Positions 1-9,558 are shown, counted from the first letter of the stretch. The stretch is DNA of 64,000 nucleotides from Comamonadaceae bacterium (GCA_947443645.1 CANEXF010000001.1:62001-126000), one strand, 5' to 3'. Numbers and translations are program-made. Notes: generated from the sequence alone by a model not told the origin.

Positions 1-875
1 CCATGCTGCTCGGCTATGCATGGCAGCGTGGCTGGGTACCGCTGGGTCTGGCGTCGCTGCTGCGCGCGATCGAGCTCAATGCGGTGGCCGTGGATCAGAA
101 CAAGACGGCCTTTGCCTGGGGCCGGCACGCAGCAATCGATCTGGACAAGCTGCAAAAGCTGTTCGCGCCCGCGCAAGTCATCGCCATGCCTGTTGCCCGT
201 CAAGGCGTCAATGCGCTGGTCGCCAGGCGGGCAGCATTTCTGACCGACTATCAGGACGCGGCCTACGCGCAAGACTATGAAGCATTTGTGCGCAGGGTTG
301 AGCTTGCAGAGTCAGCTCTGGGCAAGACGGCCTTGACGCAAAGCGTCGCGAAAAACCTGTTCAAACTCATGGCTTACAAGGACGAGTACGAAGTGGCGCG
401 GCTGCATGTTGACACCGCTTTCCTGGCCCAGGTCAACAATATGTTTGAAGGCAACTTCAAGCTCAACTACCATCTCGCGCCGCCGCTGATTGCCCATAAA
501 AATGCGCAGGGCGAGCTGCAAAAGCAGAAATTTGGCCCCTGGATGCGCACTGCTTTCAAGTGGCTTGCAAGGTTGAAGTTTTTACGCGGCACCGCCTTTG
601 ACGTGTTTGGCCGCAGCGCAGAGCGCCAGACCGAGCGTGCCCTGATAGACGAATACAAGGCGTCGGTTCAGACACTGCTTGAAACCCTGAATGCCGACAA
701 CCATGCGCTGGCGCTGGAGATCGCGCGTATTCCGGAGCAGATCAAGGGCTATGGGCATGTCAAGGAGCGCAATCTCAAGGCCGCCCGGCTGCAGTGGCGC
801 GCGCTGATGGCAGATTACGCGCTGGCGACTAAGCGTGCGCCAGCCGTTGAAACAAGCCGCCAGGCAGCCGGCTGA
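1..875 (+). CDS. Indolepyruvate ferredoxin oxidoreductase, C-terminal part (5' end outside window)
   Basis: The frame is open from the window edge to TGA at 873-875, so this is the 3' end of a longer gene. The visible 290 residues resemble the C-terminal part (a DUF6537-type region) of the large fused indolepyruvate:ferredoxin oxidoreductases of Burkholderiales, which run to about 1,150-1,200 residues. Those enzymes oxidise aryl pyruvates to aryl-acetyl-CoA in the cytoplasm during aromatic amino acid breakdown. The ATG at base 3 is an internal methionine, not the start. The thiamine-diphosphate and iron-sulfur domains would lie upstream and cannot be checked. The last 47 bases overlap the 3' end of convergent dprA. 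The name rests on recalled family resemblance. Confidence 0.75.
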   Translation, partial: MLLGYAWQRGWVPLGLASLLRAIELNAVAVDQNKTAFAWGRHAAIDLDKLQKLFAPAQVIAMPVARQGVNALVARRAAFLTDYQDAAYAQDYEAFVRRVELAESALGKTALTQSVAKNLFKLMAYKDEYEVARLHVDTAFLAQVNNMFEGNFKLNYHLAPPLIAHKNAQGELQKQKFGPWMRTAFKWLARLKFLRGTAFDVFGRSAERQTERALIDEYKASVQTLLETLNADNHALALEIARIPEQIKGYGHVKERNLKAARLQWRALMADYALATKRAPAVETSRQAAG

Positions 876-1977
876 TGTGACCGTCGAGCTCAAGCGCCAG
901 CAATTGGGCTTGCAGCTGCGCGGTGGCCAGACCGGTTCGGGCTTGCAGCGCGTCCAGACTGACCACGTCAAAGCCCAGCGCTGACAGCAAGGCCGCGTCG
1001 GCCGCGACCTCTTTGCCCTCGCTTCCGTTCGTGTTTTCCGCCGTTTGGCGCCATGGGAGTTTCAGCTCTTCCAGCACGTCCTGCGCGGTTTCAACCAGTT
1101 TGGCGCCTTGTTTGATCAGCGCATGGCAGCCGCGTGATTGCGGCGAGTGAATTGAGCCCGGTATCGCAAACACTTCCTTGCCCTGTTCGGCCGCAAGTCG
1201 CGCAGTGATCAGCGAGCCCGACTGGAGCGCGGCCTCCACCACCAGAATGCCTTGCGACAGACCTGAAATGATCCGGTTGCGCCTCGGGAAATTGGCCGTC
1301 AGCGGCGGCGTTCCCAGCGGGAATTCGCTGATCAGCATGCCTTGCTGGGCAATGCGGTGCGCCAGCGCCAGATGTTTTTTGGGATAGACCCGGTCCAGAC
1401 CCGTGCCGACCACTGCAATGGTGTCGCCGCCGCCCAGCATGGCGCCATCGTGCGCCGCGCCATCTATGCCCAGCGCCAGACCCGAAACAATGCACAGGCC
1501 GGATTCGCCAAAGCACCGTGCAAATTGCCTGGCGTTGACTTCACCTTGTGGCGTCGGGTTGCGGCTGCCGACGATGGCGAGCTGCGGTGCGGGTATTTCC
1601 GTGCCAGTCGATGCTACGGTTTTAATAGCTGCTTGCGCACGTACAGCAAGCGTTCCCATCATATAAAGCATCAAAGGTGGATCTTCGATGTCAAGCAGTG
1701 CCGGCGGATAGCCGGTATCGCCCAGTGTGACGATTTGCCGCTGCTCGCCGCTGGCCAGCCAGTCCAGCGTGGTTTGCAACTGGTCCGCCAGGGCGGGCGG
1801 CGCCTGAAGCAGCTTACGGCTGAGATGCTCTGAAGTGACCTGGCGCAGTGCCAGCTCGCTCTGCTCGAAAACGGCTTGCGCCGAGCCGAATGCAGCCAGC
1901 AGCCGGCGCGCGCTGTCGTTGCCCACGCCTGGCGTGAGCGTCAGTCGCAGCCAGGCATTGAGTTCATCGCGCTCCAC
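829..1977 (-). CDS. dprA: DNA-processing protein DprA/Smf
   Basis: DprA binds incoming single-stranded DNA during transformation and loads RecA. The 382-residue protein has an N-terminal helical region, then the Rossmann-like DprA core starting at LAIVGSRNPT (about 133-142), with SGLALGIDGAAH and NFPRRNRIISGLS further on, and a C-terminal winged-helix-like region. The start is GTG at 1977-1975. Residues about 112-130, just before the core, are extra relative to the family as I recall it and coincide with an R1 repeat (peptide RAQAAIKTVAS). The gene lies 63 bases downstream of the LysM gene on the same strand, probably in one operon, and its end overlaps the convergent oxidoreductase gene by 47 bases. 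Confidence 0.93.
   Translation of the reverse strand: MERDELNAWLRLTLTPGVGNDSARRLLAAFGSAQAVFEQSELALRQVTSEHLSRKLLQAPPALADQLQTTLDWLASGEQRQIVTLGDTGYPPALLDIEDPPLMLYMMGTLAVRAQAAIKTVASTGTEIPAPQLAIVGSRNPTPQGEVNARQFARCFGESGLCIVSGLALGIDGAAHDGAMLGGGDTIAVVGTGLDRVYPKKHLALAHRIAQQGMLISEFPLGTPPLTANFPRRNRIISGLSQGILVVEAALQSGSLITARLAAEQGKEVFAIPGSIHSPQSRGCHALIKQGAKLVETAQDVLEELKLPWRQTAENTNGSEGKEVAADAALLSALGFDVVSLDALQARTGLATAQLQAQLLALELDGHISRLPGGLFQRLAHA
1613..1651 (+). repeat. R1 mini-palindrome inside dprA
   Basis: The + strand reads GCTACGGTTTTAATAGC followed by TGCTTGCGCACG, then an inverted AGCAAGCG arm. Read on the coding (minus) strand it gives RAQAAIKTVA, nearly the same peptide as the R1 copies in purK and proA. 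Confidence 0.75.
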
Positions 1978-2040
1978 GCTTGCGCCGCCTGGTGTGCTTG
2001 AGTTGAGTCTAAGCTGTCGCCAGCGTTGATCGCGCGGGTT

Positions 2041-3258
2041 TTAGTTGGGGTTGACGAAGCGGTCGCCAACCTTCACGCCGTCGGTGATTTGCAGCACCAG
2101 CGCGTACGACAGTTGATCGAAGGTGCGAAACACCATCAGCAGACCGTTGCGTTCGTTGGGCAGCTTGATCTGGGCGCGGCCGGAGTCGGTTTTGTCCTGC
2201 AAGCGCTCGCCGTCTTTCAAAACGGCCATCACGTGGCCGCGTTCCAGGCCGTCCCGGCTGCCCCGGTTCACCACAACCACCTGGTTTTCTGCCGCATAGG
2301 TCACCGCGCTGCCATAGACGGACACAATCTGTCCGGAAATCTGGCTGACAGGCGCGTGTGGAACGTAGCTTTGCGATGTCCGTGGCGGTTCGGCTATCAG
2401 GCGGTCGCCAACGCGCATTTCTTCTTTTGCCGCCACGATGTCTATGGTGGCCGGCACCAGCTCGGTTTTGGTGCTGCCGCTCTTGTCGGTGACCAGCTGG
2501 CTTGATTCGCCGCGAACCAGTTCGGCTTTGCCGACGAACTGGGCTTCATAGCCCAGGATGGCGCCCGTGGTGGGGTCTTTCAGTGGCGTGGCGTTGCGAA
2601 AGACCCGGAAGTCCCGGACTTCGCCCTTGGCATCGCTCAAGGCCTTGCCAGCGCTTGCGCCCGCAGATTCGCCGCGTGCATAGGCGCGGTCGCCGCGGCT
2701 GAGCAGCACGCGGCCCTCCTGGGTCGCCACAATGCGGGGTGAATTCGCAAAGCTGGCGGCATCGACGATCATGGGCTCGGCCAGAAAGGGCTCAATCAGG
2801 TTGGCGGCCAGCGTCGGAATCGACGCATCGGCGAGCGATTCATAGCGCGTGCGTGGCGACAACCTGATGCTATCTGCGCCAGCGTCGCCGGCACTGGCTT
2901 CGCGCGTGCGCAGGACGGCGCGGCCGCTGGATTTGTCGAGGTAGAGCTGCTGACCGGGGTAGATGCGGTGCGGGTTATGAATATCCTGCAGGTTCATGCC
3001 CCACAGTTCTGGCCAGCGCCAGGGACTTTTTAGAAATAGACCGGAAATGGACCATAAGGTGTCGCCGCGCTTGACGTTGTAACTGTCTGGGGCGTTGGGC
3101 GCAAGGTCGGCAAGCGGAATGCCCGTTTGCGCCACCTGAACGGCCGTGGCCTTTTGGTCTGCGGTGATGGGGAAGCTCTGTGCATGCAAGCCAAAGGTCG
3201 CACCCAGAAGGGTCAGGGCTATTGAAATACGGCTGAAATGACCAGAAATAATTTGCAT
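2041..3258 (-). CDS. LysM peptidoglycan-binding domain protein, secreted
   Basis: The 405-residue protein has a probable signal peptide (about 1-26, ending GLHA before QSF). A LysM domain spans about 60-107, with YNVKRGDTLWSIS, NPHRIYPGQQLYL and tryptophan-rich WRWPELWGMN between. LysM binds glycan chains of peptidoglycan, so the protein should act in the periplasm. The remaining 300 residues are mostly beta-strand-like with no motif I recognise. It is divergent from def across a 187-base spacer and followed by dprA, the usual Burkholderiales order. The enzymatic role, if any, is unknown. Confidence 0.88.
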   Translation of the reverse strand: MQIISGHFSRISIALTLLGATFGLHAQSFPITADQKATAVQVAQTGIPLADLAPNAPDSYNVKRGDTLWSISGLFLKSPWRWPELWGMNLQDIHNPHRIYPGQQLYLDKSSGRAVLRTREASAGDAGADSIRLSPRTRYESLADASIPTLAANLIEPFLAEPMIVDAASFANSPRIVATQEGRVLLSRGDRAYARGESAGASAGKALSDAKGEVRDFRVFRNATPLKDPTTGAILGYEAQFVGKAELVRGESSQLVTDKSGSTKTELVPATIDIVAAKEEMRVGDRLIAEPPRTSQSYVPHAPVSQISGQIVSVYGSAVTYAAENQVVVVNRGSRDGLERGHVMAVLKDGERLQDKTDSGRAQIKLPNERNGLLMVFRTFDQLSYALVLQITDGVKVGDRFVNPN

Positions 3259-3445
3259 CTTGTGGGCCTGTTGAGCAAGCTTGAGCCGGATCCCTGATGG
3301 GTCAGGGCCAGCTTTTATCTTGATAAATCACTGACGATTCTGTACTTAAGCCCTTGATTAAGCAACGAAATGGCCGTCCGACAAGCCCTCGAATCTGTAA
3401 TAGTCGGCAAAATTTGCGAAAATAGAGACATCTGATTGAGCACCT

Positions 3446-3949
3446 ATGTCCCAACTTACCATCCTTCGCTACCCTGACCCACGCCTGCACACCGTGGCCA
3501 AACCTGTTGCAGCTGTTGACGCCCGGCTTAAGAGCCTGGTGCAGGACATGCTCGAAACCATGTACGAGGCCGAAGGCATAGGCCTGGCTGCGACGCAGGT
3601 GGATGTGCATGAGCGCCTGGTCGTGATTGACGTGAGCGAAGGCCGTGACCAGCCTTTGGTGTTGATCAACCCGGAAATCCTCTGGGCCAGCGACCAGACC
3701 CAGGTCAACGATGAAGGCTGCCTGTCGGTGCCCGGTATTTACGACGGCGTGGAGCGCTCCAGCGCCGTCAAGGTTCAGGCGCTGGGTTTGGACGGGAAAC
3801 AACAAACCCACGAGGCCGAGGGCCTGCTGGCCGTCTGCATACAGCACGAGATGGATCACCTGATCGGCAAGGTGTTCGTGCAATACCTGTCACCGCTCAA
3901 ACGCAACCGGATCAAGACCAAGATGGTCAAGCAGCAAAAAGGCGAGTAA
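3446..3949 (+). CDS. def: Peptide deformylase
   Basis: This metalloenzyme removes the N-formyl group from nascent proteins. All three signature motifs are present: GIGLAATQ (44-51), EGCLSVP (90-96) and HEMDHLIG (134-141). They give metal ligands Cys92, His134 and His138 and catalytic Glu135. The length of 167 residues is normal. It starts at ATG 3446 and ends 6 bases before fmt, so the two form an operon that handles both ends of the formyl-methionine cycle. Confidence 0.97.
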   Translation: MSQLTILRYPDPRLHTVAKPVAAVDARLKSLVQDMLETMYEAEGIGLAATQVDVHERLVVIDVSEGRDQPLVLINPEILWASDQTQVNDEGCLSVPGIYDGVERSSAVKVQALGLDGKQQTHEAEGLLAVCIQHEMDHLIGKVFVQYLSPLKRNRIKTKMVKQQKGE

Positions 3950-3955
3950 ACCTCG

Positions 3956-4933
3956 ATGCGCATCATATTCGCGGGCACGCCCGAGTTCGCCCGCGTTGCG
4001 CTGGCGCAGCTCCTGGCCGCTGGCTTTGAAGTTCCGCTGGTCCTGACCCAGCCCGACCGGCCCGCAGGACGCGGCATGAAGCTGCAGGCTTCCAGCGTCA
4101 AGCAATGGGCGCTAGCCCACAATATCCCGCTGGCCCAGCCCAGAAGCCTGCGGCTTGATGGCAAGTTCCCGCAAGACGCCGCAGCGGCCCGTGAGGCGAT
4201 TCTTGCGGCGCAGGCCGATGTCATGGTGGTGGCGGCCTACGGGCTGATCCTGCCGCAGTGGGTGCTGGATGTACCCAGGCTAGGCTGCCTCAATATTCAC
4301 GCATCGCTGTTGCCGCGCTGGCGCGGTGCTGCGCCCATACACCGAGCAATCGAAGCCGGTGACGCCCAGACCGGCGTGACCATCATGCAGATGGACGCCG
4401 GGCTGGATACCGGCGACATGTTGCTGGTTGAAAAACTGCCGGTGATGCCGCAAGACAGCACGGAATCCCTGCATGACAAGCTCGCAGCACTGGGTGGCCG
4501 GATGATTGTTGAAGCGCTCGAGATGGCCGCCTGTGGCGGGCTCAAGCCCGTGCCGCAGCCGCCTGAAGGCGTCACTTATGCGCACAAGATTGAAAAACAC
4601 GAGGCGCTGGTCGACTGGTCCCAGGACGCGGACGTGATCGCGCGCCGCATACGCGCTTTCAACCCTTTCCCGGTGACTTTCAGCACGCTCGGGTCAGAGG
4701 CCATCAAGTTCCATGAGGCCCGGGTGTTGCTTGAGAGTCGGCCTGCAGACGCCTTGCCCGGCCAGGTGCTGGCGGTCAGCGAGCAGGGTGTGGACGTGTG
4801 CGCTGCCGATGGCCTGATTCGCATCATGCGTTTGCAAAAAGCTGGCGGCAAAGTGCTGGCTGCCGCCGACTTTTTGCGCGGCTTTGAGATCCGGCCCGGC
4901 ATGGTTTTCAATCAAGCCGCCACCGCCGCCTGA
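3956..4933 (+). CDS. fmt: Methionyl-tRNA formyltransferase
   Basis: The enzyme transfers a formyl group from 10-formyl-tetrahydrofolate to Met-tRNA(fMet) for initiation. The 325-residue protein has the N-terminal formyltransferase domain with [12 protein letters not shown] (113-124, catalytic Asn113 and His115) and Asp151 in GLDTGDM. The C-terminal OB-like domain follows. It is translated from ATG 3956 just behind def. Only 12 bases separate its stop from the GTG of azlC, so read-through is likely. Confidence 0.97.
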   Translation: MRIIFAGTPEFARVALAQLLAAGFEVPLVLTQPDRPAGRGMKLQASSVKQWALAHNIPLAQPRSLRLDGKFPQDAAAAREAILAAQADVMVVAAYGLILPQWVLDVPRLGCLNIHASLLPRWRGAAPIHRAIEAGDAQTGVTIMQMDAGLDTGDMLLVEKLPVMPQDSTESLHDKLAALGGRMIVEALEMAACGGLKPVPQPPEGVTYAHKIEKHEALVDWSQDADVIARRIRAFNPFPVTFSTLGSEAIKFHEARVLLESRPADALPGQVLAVSEQGVDVCAADGLIRIMRLQKAGGKVLAAADFLRGFEIRPGMVFNQAATAA

Positions 4934-4945
4934 GGCCCCACCCTG

Positions 4946-5692
4946 GTGACTGCGCGCCTGTTGTTCAGACATCCCGAGTTCCGCAGGGGGCTTCAAGACA
5001 TGGCCGCAGTGTCGCCGGGGCTGGCCGCCTGGGGCTTGATGACCGGTGTGGCCATGATCAAGTCGGGCATGAGCCTGACAGAAGCGCTGCTGATGGGCGT
5101 GCTGGTGTTTGCTGGCAGTTCGCAGCTCGCGGCCATTCCACTGATCGCAGCTGGCGCGCCCATGTGGGTGATTCTGGCAACGGCGTTTTGTGTGAACCTG
5201 CGCTTTGTAGTGTTCAGCGCACACTTGCGGCCTTATGTGATGCACCTGCCCTTGTGGCGCCGCATGCTCAACGGCTATTTAACCGCCGACCTGAGCTATG
5301 TGCTGTTCACCACGCGTTTTCCACAGGCCTCGCAAGACCCCGCCACGCGGCGCGCACAAGAAGCCTATTGGGCGGGTAACTCGGCCATGAGCTGGTTCGG
5401 CTGGGTGGGTGCCAGCTTGCTGGGCATTGCGCTGGCCAATTCGATTTCACCGCAGTGGGGCCTGGGCTTTGCCGGCATTCTGGCGCTGCTGGGCATCTTG
5501 TGCTCGCTGGCGACCAACCGTTTGCGCAGCGTCGCCGGCGGTGTGGCGGGCGCAGCCGCCGTTGCGGCTTATGCTTTGCCGCTCAAGCTCAATATTCTGC
5601 TGGCGATTGCCGCAGCGGTGGCGATCTGCCTGCTGCTGGAGCGGCCGGTCGCGGCCAGCGCGGCCGCTGACAAAAGCGGTGATGCGGCATGA
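4946..5692 (+). CDS. azlC: AzlC-family branched-chain amino acid exporter, large subunit
   Basis: This is a 248-residue multi-pass inner-membrane protein of the AzlC/YgaZ family. It pairs with a small AzlD partner to export branched-chain or related amino acids. Visible signs are the N-terminal FRRGLQDMAAVSPGLAAWGL region, the MGVLVFAGSSQLAAIPL segment, and repeated hydrophobic helices to the C-terminus. The start is GTG at 4946. Its TGA overlaps the ATG of azlD by 4 bases (ATGA), indicating translational coupling. The exact substrate is not visible. Confidence 0.9.
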   Translation: MTARLLFRHPEFRRGLQDMAAVSPGLAAWGLMTGVAMIKSGMSLTEALLMGVLVFAGSSQLAAIPLIAAGAPMWVILATAFCVNLRFVVFSAHLRPYVMHLPLWRRMLNGYLTADLSYVLFTTRFPQASQDPATRRAQEAYWAGNSAMSWFGWVGASLLGIALANSISPQWGLGFAGILALLGILCSLATNRLRSVAGGVAGAAAVAAYALPLKLNILLAIAAAVAICLLLERPVAASAAADKSGDAA

Positions 5693-6024
5693 ACAGCACG
5701 GATTTGTGGACGCTCACCACGATTGTCGGCATGGCCCTGGTGACCGTTATCACGCGCTCATTTTTCTTTTTATCCGACAAACCCTGGGAGCTGCCTGGCT
5801 GGGCCAGGCGCGGCCTGCATTACGCGCCGATTGCCGCGCTGGCCGCTGTCATCGTGCCCGAGATCGTCATGACGCAAGGCCATCTGATTGCGACCTGGAT
5901 GGACGCGCGGCTGTTTGCGGTTGCGGCCGGCGCCGGCTGGTTTTACTGGCGTCGGGGCGTGTTGGGCACGCTTTTGACCGGGATGTCGGTTTATCTGCCG
6001 CTGCATGTGGGCCTGGGCTGGTGA
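5689..6024 (+). CDS. azlD: AzlD-family small exporter subunit
   Basis: A 111-residue hydrophobic protein with about four membrane segments, of the AzlD/YgaH family. Features include TRSFFFLSDKPWELPGWARRGLHYAP and a predicted last helix ending GLGW. It is the obligate partner of AzlC and overlaps that gene by 4 bases. The stop codon lies within a perfect hairpin (6023-6045) just before the pgk promoter region. Confidence 0.9.
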   Translation: MNSTDLWTLTTIVGMALVTVITRSFFFLSDKPWELPGWARRGLHYAPIAALAAVIVPEIVMTQGHLIATWMDARLFAVAAGAGWFYWRRGVLGTLLTGMSVYLPLHVGLGW

Positions 6025-6045
6025 GGTGCCGGCATTTGGCGCCTC
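6023..6045 (+). terminator. Hairpin at azlD stop, terminator-like without U tract
   Basis: GAGGTGCC (6023-6030) pairs with GGCGCCTC (6038-6045), eight pairs including one G-U, with a 7-base loop. No run of T follows, so intrinsic termination is uncertain. It abuts the TACAAT box for pgk. Confidence 0.35.
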
Positions 6046-6046
6046 C

Positions 6047-6052
6047 TACAAT
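6047..6052 (+). promoter_or_regulatory. Candidate -10 box for pgk
   Basis: TACAAT lies 72 bases before the pgk ATG. Several genes here have TACAAT or TAAAAT at comparable places. No convincing -35 at 16-18 bases is visible. Confidence 0.35.
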
Positions 6053-6123
6053 CGTTGTCTAATCGCCCGGTCCTGACTTTCGGCCCCGGCTCTTTCTTTC
6101 GCCCCCTTCATTTGTGAGCTTTC

Positions 6124-7317
6124 ATGGAATTCATCCGCTTTTCAGATCTGTGCGCCCGTGGTCAGGTCGCTGGCCAGCGCGTCTTCATTCGCGCAGACCT
6201 GAACGTGCCGCTGGGCGCTGACGGCAACATCACGGAAGACACCCGTATTCGCGCCTCGATTCCCTGCATACAGATGGCGCTCGATGCCGGCGCTGCCGTG
6301 ATGGTCACCTCACACCTGGGGCGTCCGACCGAGGGTGAATTCAAGCCTGCGGACTCCCTGGCGAATGTGGCGAAACGCCTCGGTGAACTTATGCAGCGCG
6401 ACATTCCCTTGCTGTCCAACTGGGTCGACGGCGTGGACGTCAAGCCGGGCCTGGTGGTGCTGCTTGAAAACTGCCGCCTCAACCCGGGTGAGAAAAAAAA
6501 CAGCGAGACCCTGGCGCGCAAGCTGGCGGCGCTCTGCGACATTTTTGTACATGATGCTTTCGGCACCGCACACCGCGCTGAAGCGTCAACCTATGGCATT
6601 GCGCAGTACGCCAAGGTCGCCAGCGCCGGGCCGCTGCTGGCCGCCGAGATGGATGCCATAGCCAAGGCGCTCAGCAACCCGCGCCGGCCCCTGGTCGCCA
6701 TCGTGGCCGGCAGCAAGGTGTCGACCAAGCTCACCATCCTGAAGGCGCTGGCCAGCAATGTGGACCAGCTGATCGTGGGCGGTGGCATTGCCAACACCTT
6801 CATGCTGGCGGCGGGTTTGAACATTGGCAAAAGCCTGGCAGAAGCTGATCTCTTGCCTGCGGCCAGGGCCGTGATCGAGGCCATGAAGGCGCGCGGCGCA
6901 GCCGTACCGATCCCAACCGATGTGGTCACCGCCAAGACATTTGCCGCCGATGCCGTCGCGACCATCAAGGCGGCGACCGAGGTGGCTGACGATGACCTGA
7001 TTCTGGACATCGGCCCGGACACTACAGCCAGGCTGGCCGCCCAGCTGATGTCGGCCGGCACCATTGTCTGGAACGGCCCGGTCGGCGTGTTTGAGTTCGA
7101 GGCTTTCTCGCACGGCACCGAAGGCATTGCCCGCGCGATTGCCGCGAGCAGCGCTTTTTCCATTGCCGGCGGTGGCGACACGCTGGCAGCGATTGCCAAG
7201 TACGGCATCGAAAAACAGGTGGACTACATCTCCACCGGCGGCGGCGCGTTTCTTGAAGTGCTTGAAGGCAAAACCTTGCCGGCGTTTGAAATACTGCAAA
7301 AGCGGGCTGTAGGCTAA
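6124..7317 (+). CDS. pgk: Phosphoglycerate kinase
   Basis: Pgk transfers phosphate from 1,3-bisphosphoglycerate to ADP in glycolysis and runs in reverse in gluconeogenesis. The 397-residue protein is full length. It has RADLNVPL (substrate loop), SHLGRPT, an [12 protein letters not shown] loop, [10 protein letters not shown], and C-terminal GGGDTLAAI with STGGGAFLE for nucleotide. Its own promoter region lies upstream and an R1 hairpin with a T run follows, so it appears to be a single transcription unit at the head of a glycolysis and purine cluster. Confidence 0.98.
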   Translation: MEFIRFSDLCARGQVAGQRVFIRADLNVPLGADGNITEDTRIRASIPCIQMALDAGAAVMVTSHLGRPTEGEFKPADSLANVAKRLGELMQRDIPLLSNWVDGVDVKPGLVVLLENCRLNPGEKKNSETLARKLAALCDIFVHDAFGTAHRAEASTYGIAQYAKVASAGPLLAAEMDAIAKALSNPRRPLVAIVAGSKVSTKLTILKALASNVDQLIVGGGIANTFMLAAGLNIGKSLAEADLLPAARAVIEAMKARGAAVPIPTDVVTAKTFAADAVATIKAATEVADDDLILDIGPDTTARLAAQLMSAGTIVWNGPVGVFEFEAFSHGTEGIARAIAASSAFSIAGGGDTLAAIAKYGIEKQVDYISTGGGAFLEVLEGKTLPAFEILQKRAVG

Positions 7318-7330
7318 GGTCCGAGCGCTC

Positions 7331-7386
7331 TGTTTTCAATAGCTGCTCGCGCCCGCTTTTAGGGCGCCAGCAGCTTTTTTTATTTA
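7331..7386 (+). terminator. R1 repeat acting as pgk terminator
   Basis: AGCTGCTCGCGCCC (7341-7354) pairs with GGGCGCCAGCAGCT (7362-7375) with only one mismatch and a 7-base loop. A run of T starts at 7375. It is both an R1 copy and a good rho-independent terminator 24 bases after the pgk stop. Confidence 0.8.
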
Positions 7387-7494
7387 TAAATTCCACCCTG
7401 GACCGGTTCGCCCGAGCGGGCCTGACCATGACCTGGATCAAGGTGCGCGCCGCGACCAGCCGATAAGCTCCAAGCTATCTTTTGGAGAATCTGC

Positions 7495-7974
7495 ATGGCC
7501 CACCTTGAATGGTCTGACGCCCTGTCCCTGGACCTGCCGTTCATGGACGACACGCACCGCGAGTTTGTTGATCTGTTGTCAGTCGCCCAGCACGCGACTG
7601 ACCAGGCCTTGCCTGTTGCCTGGCAATCGCTGATAGACCACACCGACGTGCATTTCGGTCAGGAAGACCGCTGGATGCAGGCGACACGCTTTGCCGCGTC
7701 CAACTGCCACAGCATGCAGCACAAGGTGGTGCTACAGGTGATGCGTGAAGGCGCAGCGCAGGCGCTGGCCGGTGATCTGGATGCCGTGCGCGCCATGGCC
7801 AGCGAGCTGGCGTTGTGGTTCCCCTACCATGCGCAAAACATGGATGCGGCACTGGCCCTGCATTTGCGCCGCGCCGGCTTTGATGCGGACACCGGCCTGG
7901 TCGCCTGTCCTGAAGCCTTGCCTGCCGACATGATCCACGGCTGCGGCGGTGCGACCTGTTCTGACGCGCACTGA
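7495..7974 (+). CDS. Bacteriohemerythrin-like protein
   Basis: The 159-residue protein carries a full set of hemerythrin di-iron ligands: His21, His53, Glu57 (HTDVHFGQE), His72, His76 (HSMQH), His112 and Asp117. This points to a four-helix oxygen-binding or oxygen-sensing cytoplasmic protein. After about residue 125 a tail contains three cysteines (ACPEAL, GCGGATC) that are not part of the core; a redox or metal role is possible. TTGGAG precedes ATG 7495 at good spacing. It lies alone between pgk and pyk. Whether it stores, delivers or senses oxygen cannot be told. Confidence 0.88.
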   Translation: MAHLEWSDALSLDLPFMDDTHREFVDLLSVAQHATDQALPVAWQSLIDHTDVHFGQEDRWMQATRFAASNCHSMQHKVVLQVMREGAAQALAGDLDAVRAMASELALWFPYHAQNMDAALALHLRRAGFDADTGLVACPEALPADMIHGCGGATCSDAH

Positions 7975-8057
7975 AGGGGACGCAATCGCTTGAGCGGACG
8001 GCGTGGGTCGGTGATTCCGTGTGAAAATGAAAATCACACCACTTGAAAGACCGCTCC

Positions 8058-9491
8058 ATGCCACGTCGCGCCACCAAGATTGTTGCCACCCTCGGACCTG
8101 CTTCCAGTGATCCAGCGCTGCTGGAGAAAATGATTCTCGCCGGGGTGAACGTGGTTCGCCTGAACTTCAGCCACGGCAAGGCGCAAGACCATATCAACCT
8201 GGCTGCCGTCGTGCGCGAGGCGTCCAAACGGGCCGGTCGCGAGGTCGCCATCATGGCCGATCTGCAGGGCCCCAAGATTCGCGTCGGCAAATTCGCCGAG
8301 GGCAAGGTGCTGCTGGTGCCGGGCGAAAAATTTGTCCTTGACGCGTCACGCAGTGAGCCGGGCGACATCAAGGGCGTGGGCCTGGACTACAAGGAGCTGC
8401 CGCGCGATGTCAAGGCGGGCGACACCTTGCTGCTCAACGACGGCCTGATTGTGCTGACGGTTGACCGGGTGCAGGGTGAGGAAGTCATCACCACCGTCAA
8501 GCTGGGCGGCGAGTTGTCCAACAACAAGGGCATCAACAAGCAGGGCGGCGGCCTGACCGCGCCGGCGCTGACTGCCAAGGACATGGAAGACATCAAGACC
8601 GCCATGAGCTTTCAGGCCGATTACGTGGCCGTGAGTTTCCCGAAAAATGCCACCGACATGGAGATGGCGCGCCAGCTCTGCAATGTGGCCGCCGCGCAGT
8701 ACAAGCACAAGCCGGGGCTGATCGCCAAAATCGAGCGCGCCGAAGCGATTCCAAATCTTGAGGAAATCCTGCGCGTGAGCGACGGCATCATGGTCGCGCG
8801 TGGCGACCTTGCGGTTGAAGTCGGCAACGCTGCCGTGCCGGCGCTGCAAAAACGCATGATCAAGCTGGCGCGCGCGCATGACAAGGTCGTCATCACCGCG
8901 ACCCAGATGATGGAGAGCATGATTCTCAATCCGGTGCCGACCCGCGCCGAAGTCAGCGATGTGGCCAACGCCGTGCTGGACGGCACCGATGCCGTCATGC
9001 TGAGTGCCGAGACGGCCGCCGGCAAGTTTCCGCTCGAGACCATCGTGGAAATGGCCAACATCTGCCTGGAAGCGGAAAAGGCCGAGTACAAGGAAATCGA
9101 TGCCGATTTCACCGGCAAGACCTTTGTGCGCATTGACCAGTCGATTGCCATGGGCGCGCTGTTCACGGCCAGCCACCTTGGCGCCAAGGCCATTGTGGCG
9201 CTCACCGACAGCGGCTCCACGGCGTTGTGGATGAGCCGCCACGACATCCGTGTGCCCATTTATGCGCTCACCTCGCGCCTGACGACGCAGCGCAAGATGG
9301 CGCTGTACCGAAATGTGCGCCCCTTGCTGATGGACACCAGCGGGGACCGCGACACCGCGCTGAGCCAGGCTGAAGGGCACCTGCTGAGCCGCAAAATCGT
9401 GCAAAGCGGCGACGTGTATGCGATCACCTGTGGCGAGCCCATGGGTGCGCCTGGTGGCACCAATATGCTCAAGATTTGCCGCGTGGCCTGA
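8058..9491 (+). CDS. pyk: Pyruvate kinase
   Basis: Pyruvate kinase makes pyruvate and ATP from phosphoenolpyruvate. The 477-residue protein begins MPRRATKIVATLGP, the usual start for the family; the frame extends to a TTG at 8043 but I prefer ATG 8058. NVVRLNFSHG (about 31-40) and MVARGDLAVEVG carry substrate and metal contacts, ITATQMMESM is the active-site helix, and the C-terminal alpha/beta domain is complete. It lies between pgk and fba, in keeping with clustered lower glycolysis genes. Confidence 0.97.
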   Translation: MPRRATKIVATLGPASSDPALLEKMILAGVNVVRLNFSHGKAQDHINLAAVVREASKRAGREVAIMADLQGPKIRVGKFAEGKVLLVPGEKFVLDASRSEPGDIKGVGLDYKELPRDVKAGDTLLLNDGLIVLTVDRVQGEEVITTVKLGGELSNNKGINKQGGGLTAPALTAKDMEDIKTAMSFQADYVAVSFPKNATDMEMARQLCNVAAAQYKHKPGLIAKIERAEAIPNLEEILRVSDGIMVARGDLAVEVGNAAVPALQKRMIKLARAHDKVVITATQMMESMILNPVPTRAEVSDVANAVLDGTDAVMLSAETAAGKFPLETIVEMANICLEAEKAEYKEIDADFTGKTFVRIDQSIAMGALFTASHLGAKAIVALTDSGSTALWMSRHDIRVPIYALTSRLTTQRKMALYRNVRPLLMDTSGDRDTALSQAEGHLLSRKIVQSGDVYAITCGEPMGAPGGTNMLKICRVA

Positions 9492-9530
9492 GGGCCTGAT
9501 CTGGCGCGGCCTTGCGCTTGGGCTGCTGTT

Positions 9531-9558
9531 TTGGCCAAATCTCGTCAAACGGTAGAAT
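9531..9558 (+). promoter_or_regulatory. Candidate sigma-70 promoter for fba
   Basis: TTGGCC (9531-9536) and TAGAAT (9553-9558) are separated by 16 bases, about 90 bases before the fba ATG. Confidence 0.4.

Noticed and set aside
3505-3535. R1-like bases in def (GCAGCTGTTGACGCCCG)
   Set aside because: The residues match the normal deformylase sequence at this point and the left arm of R1 is missing, so chance similarity is likelier.
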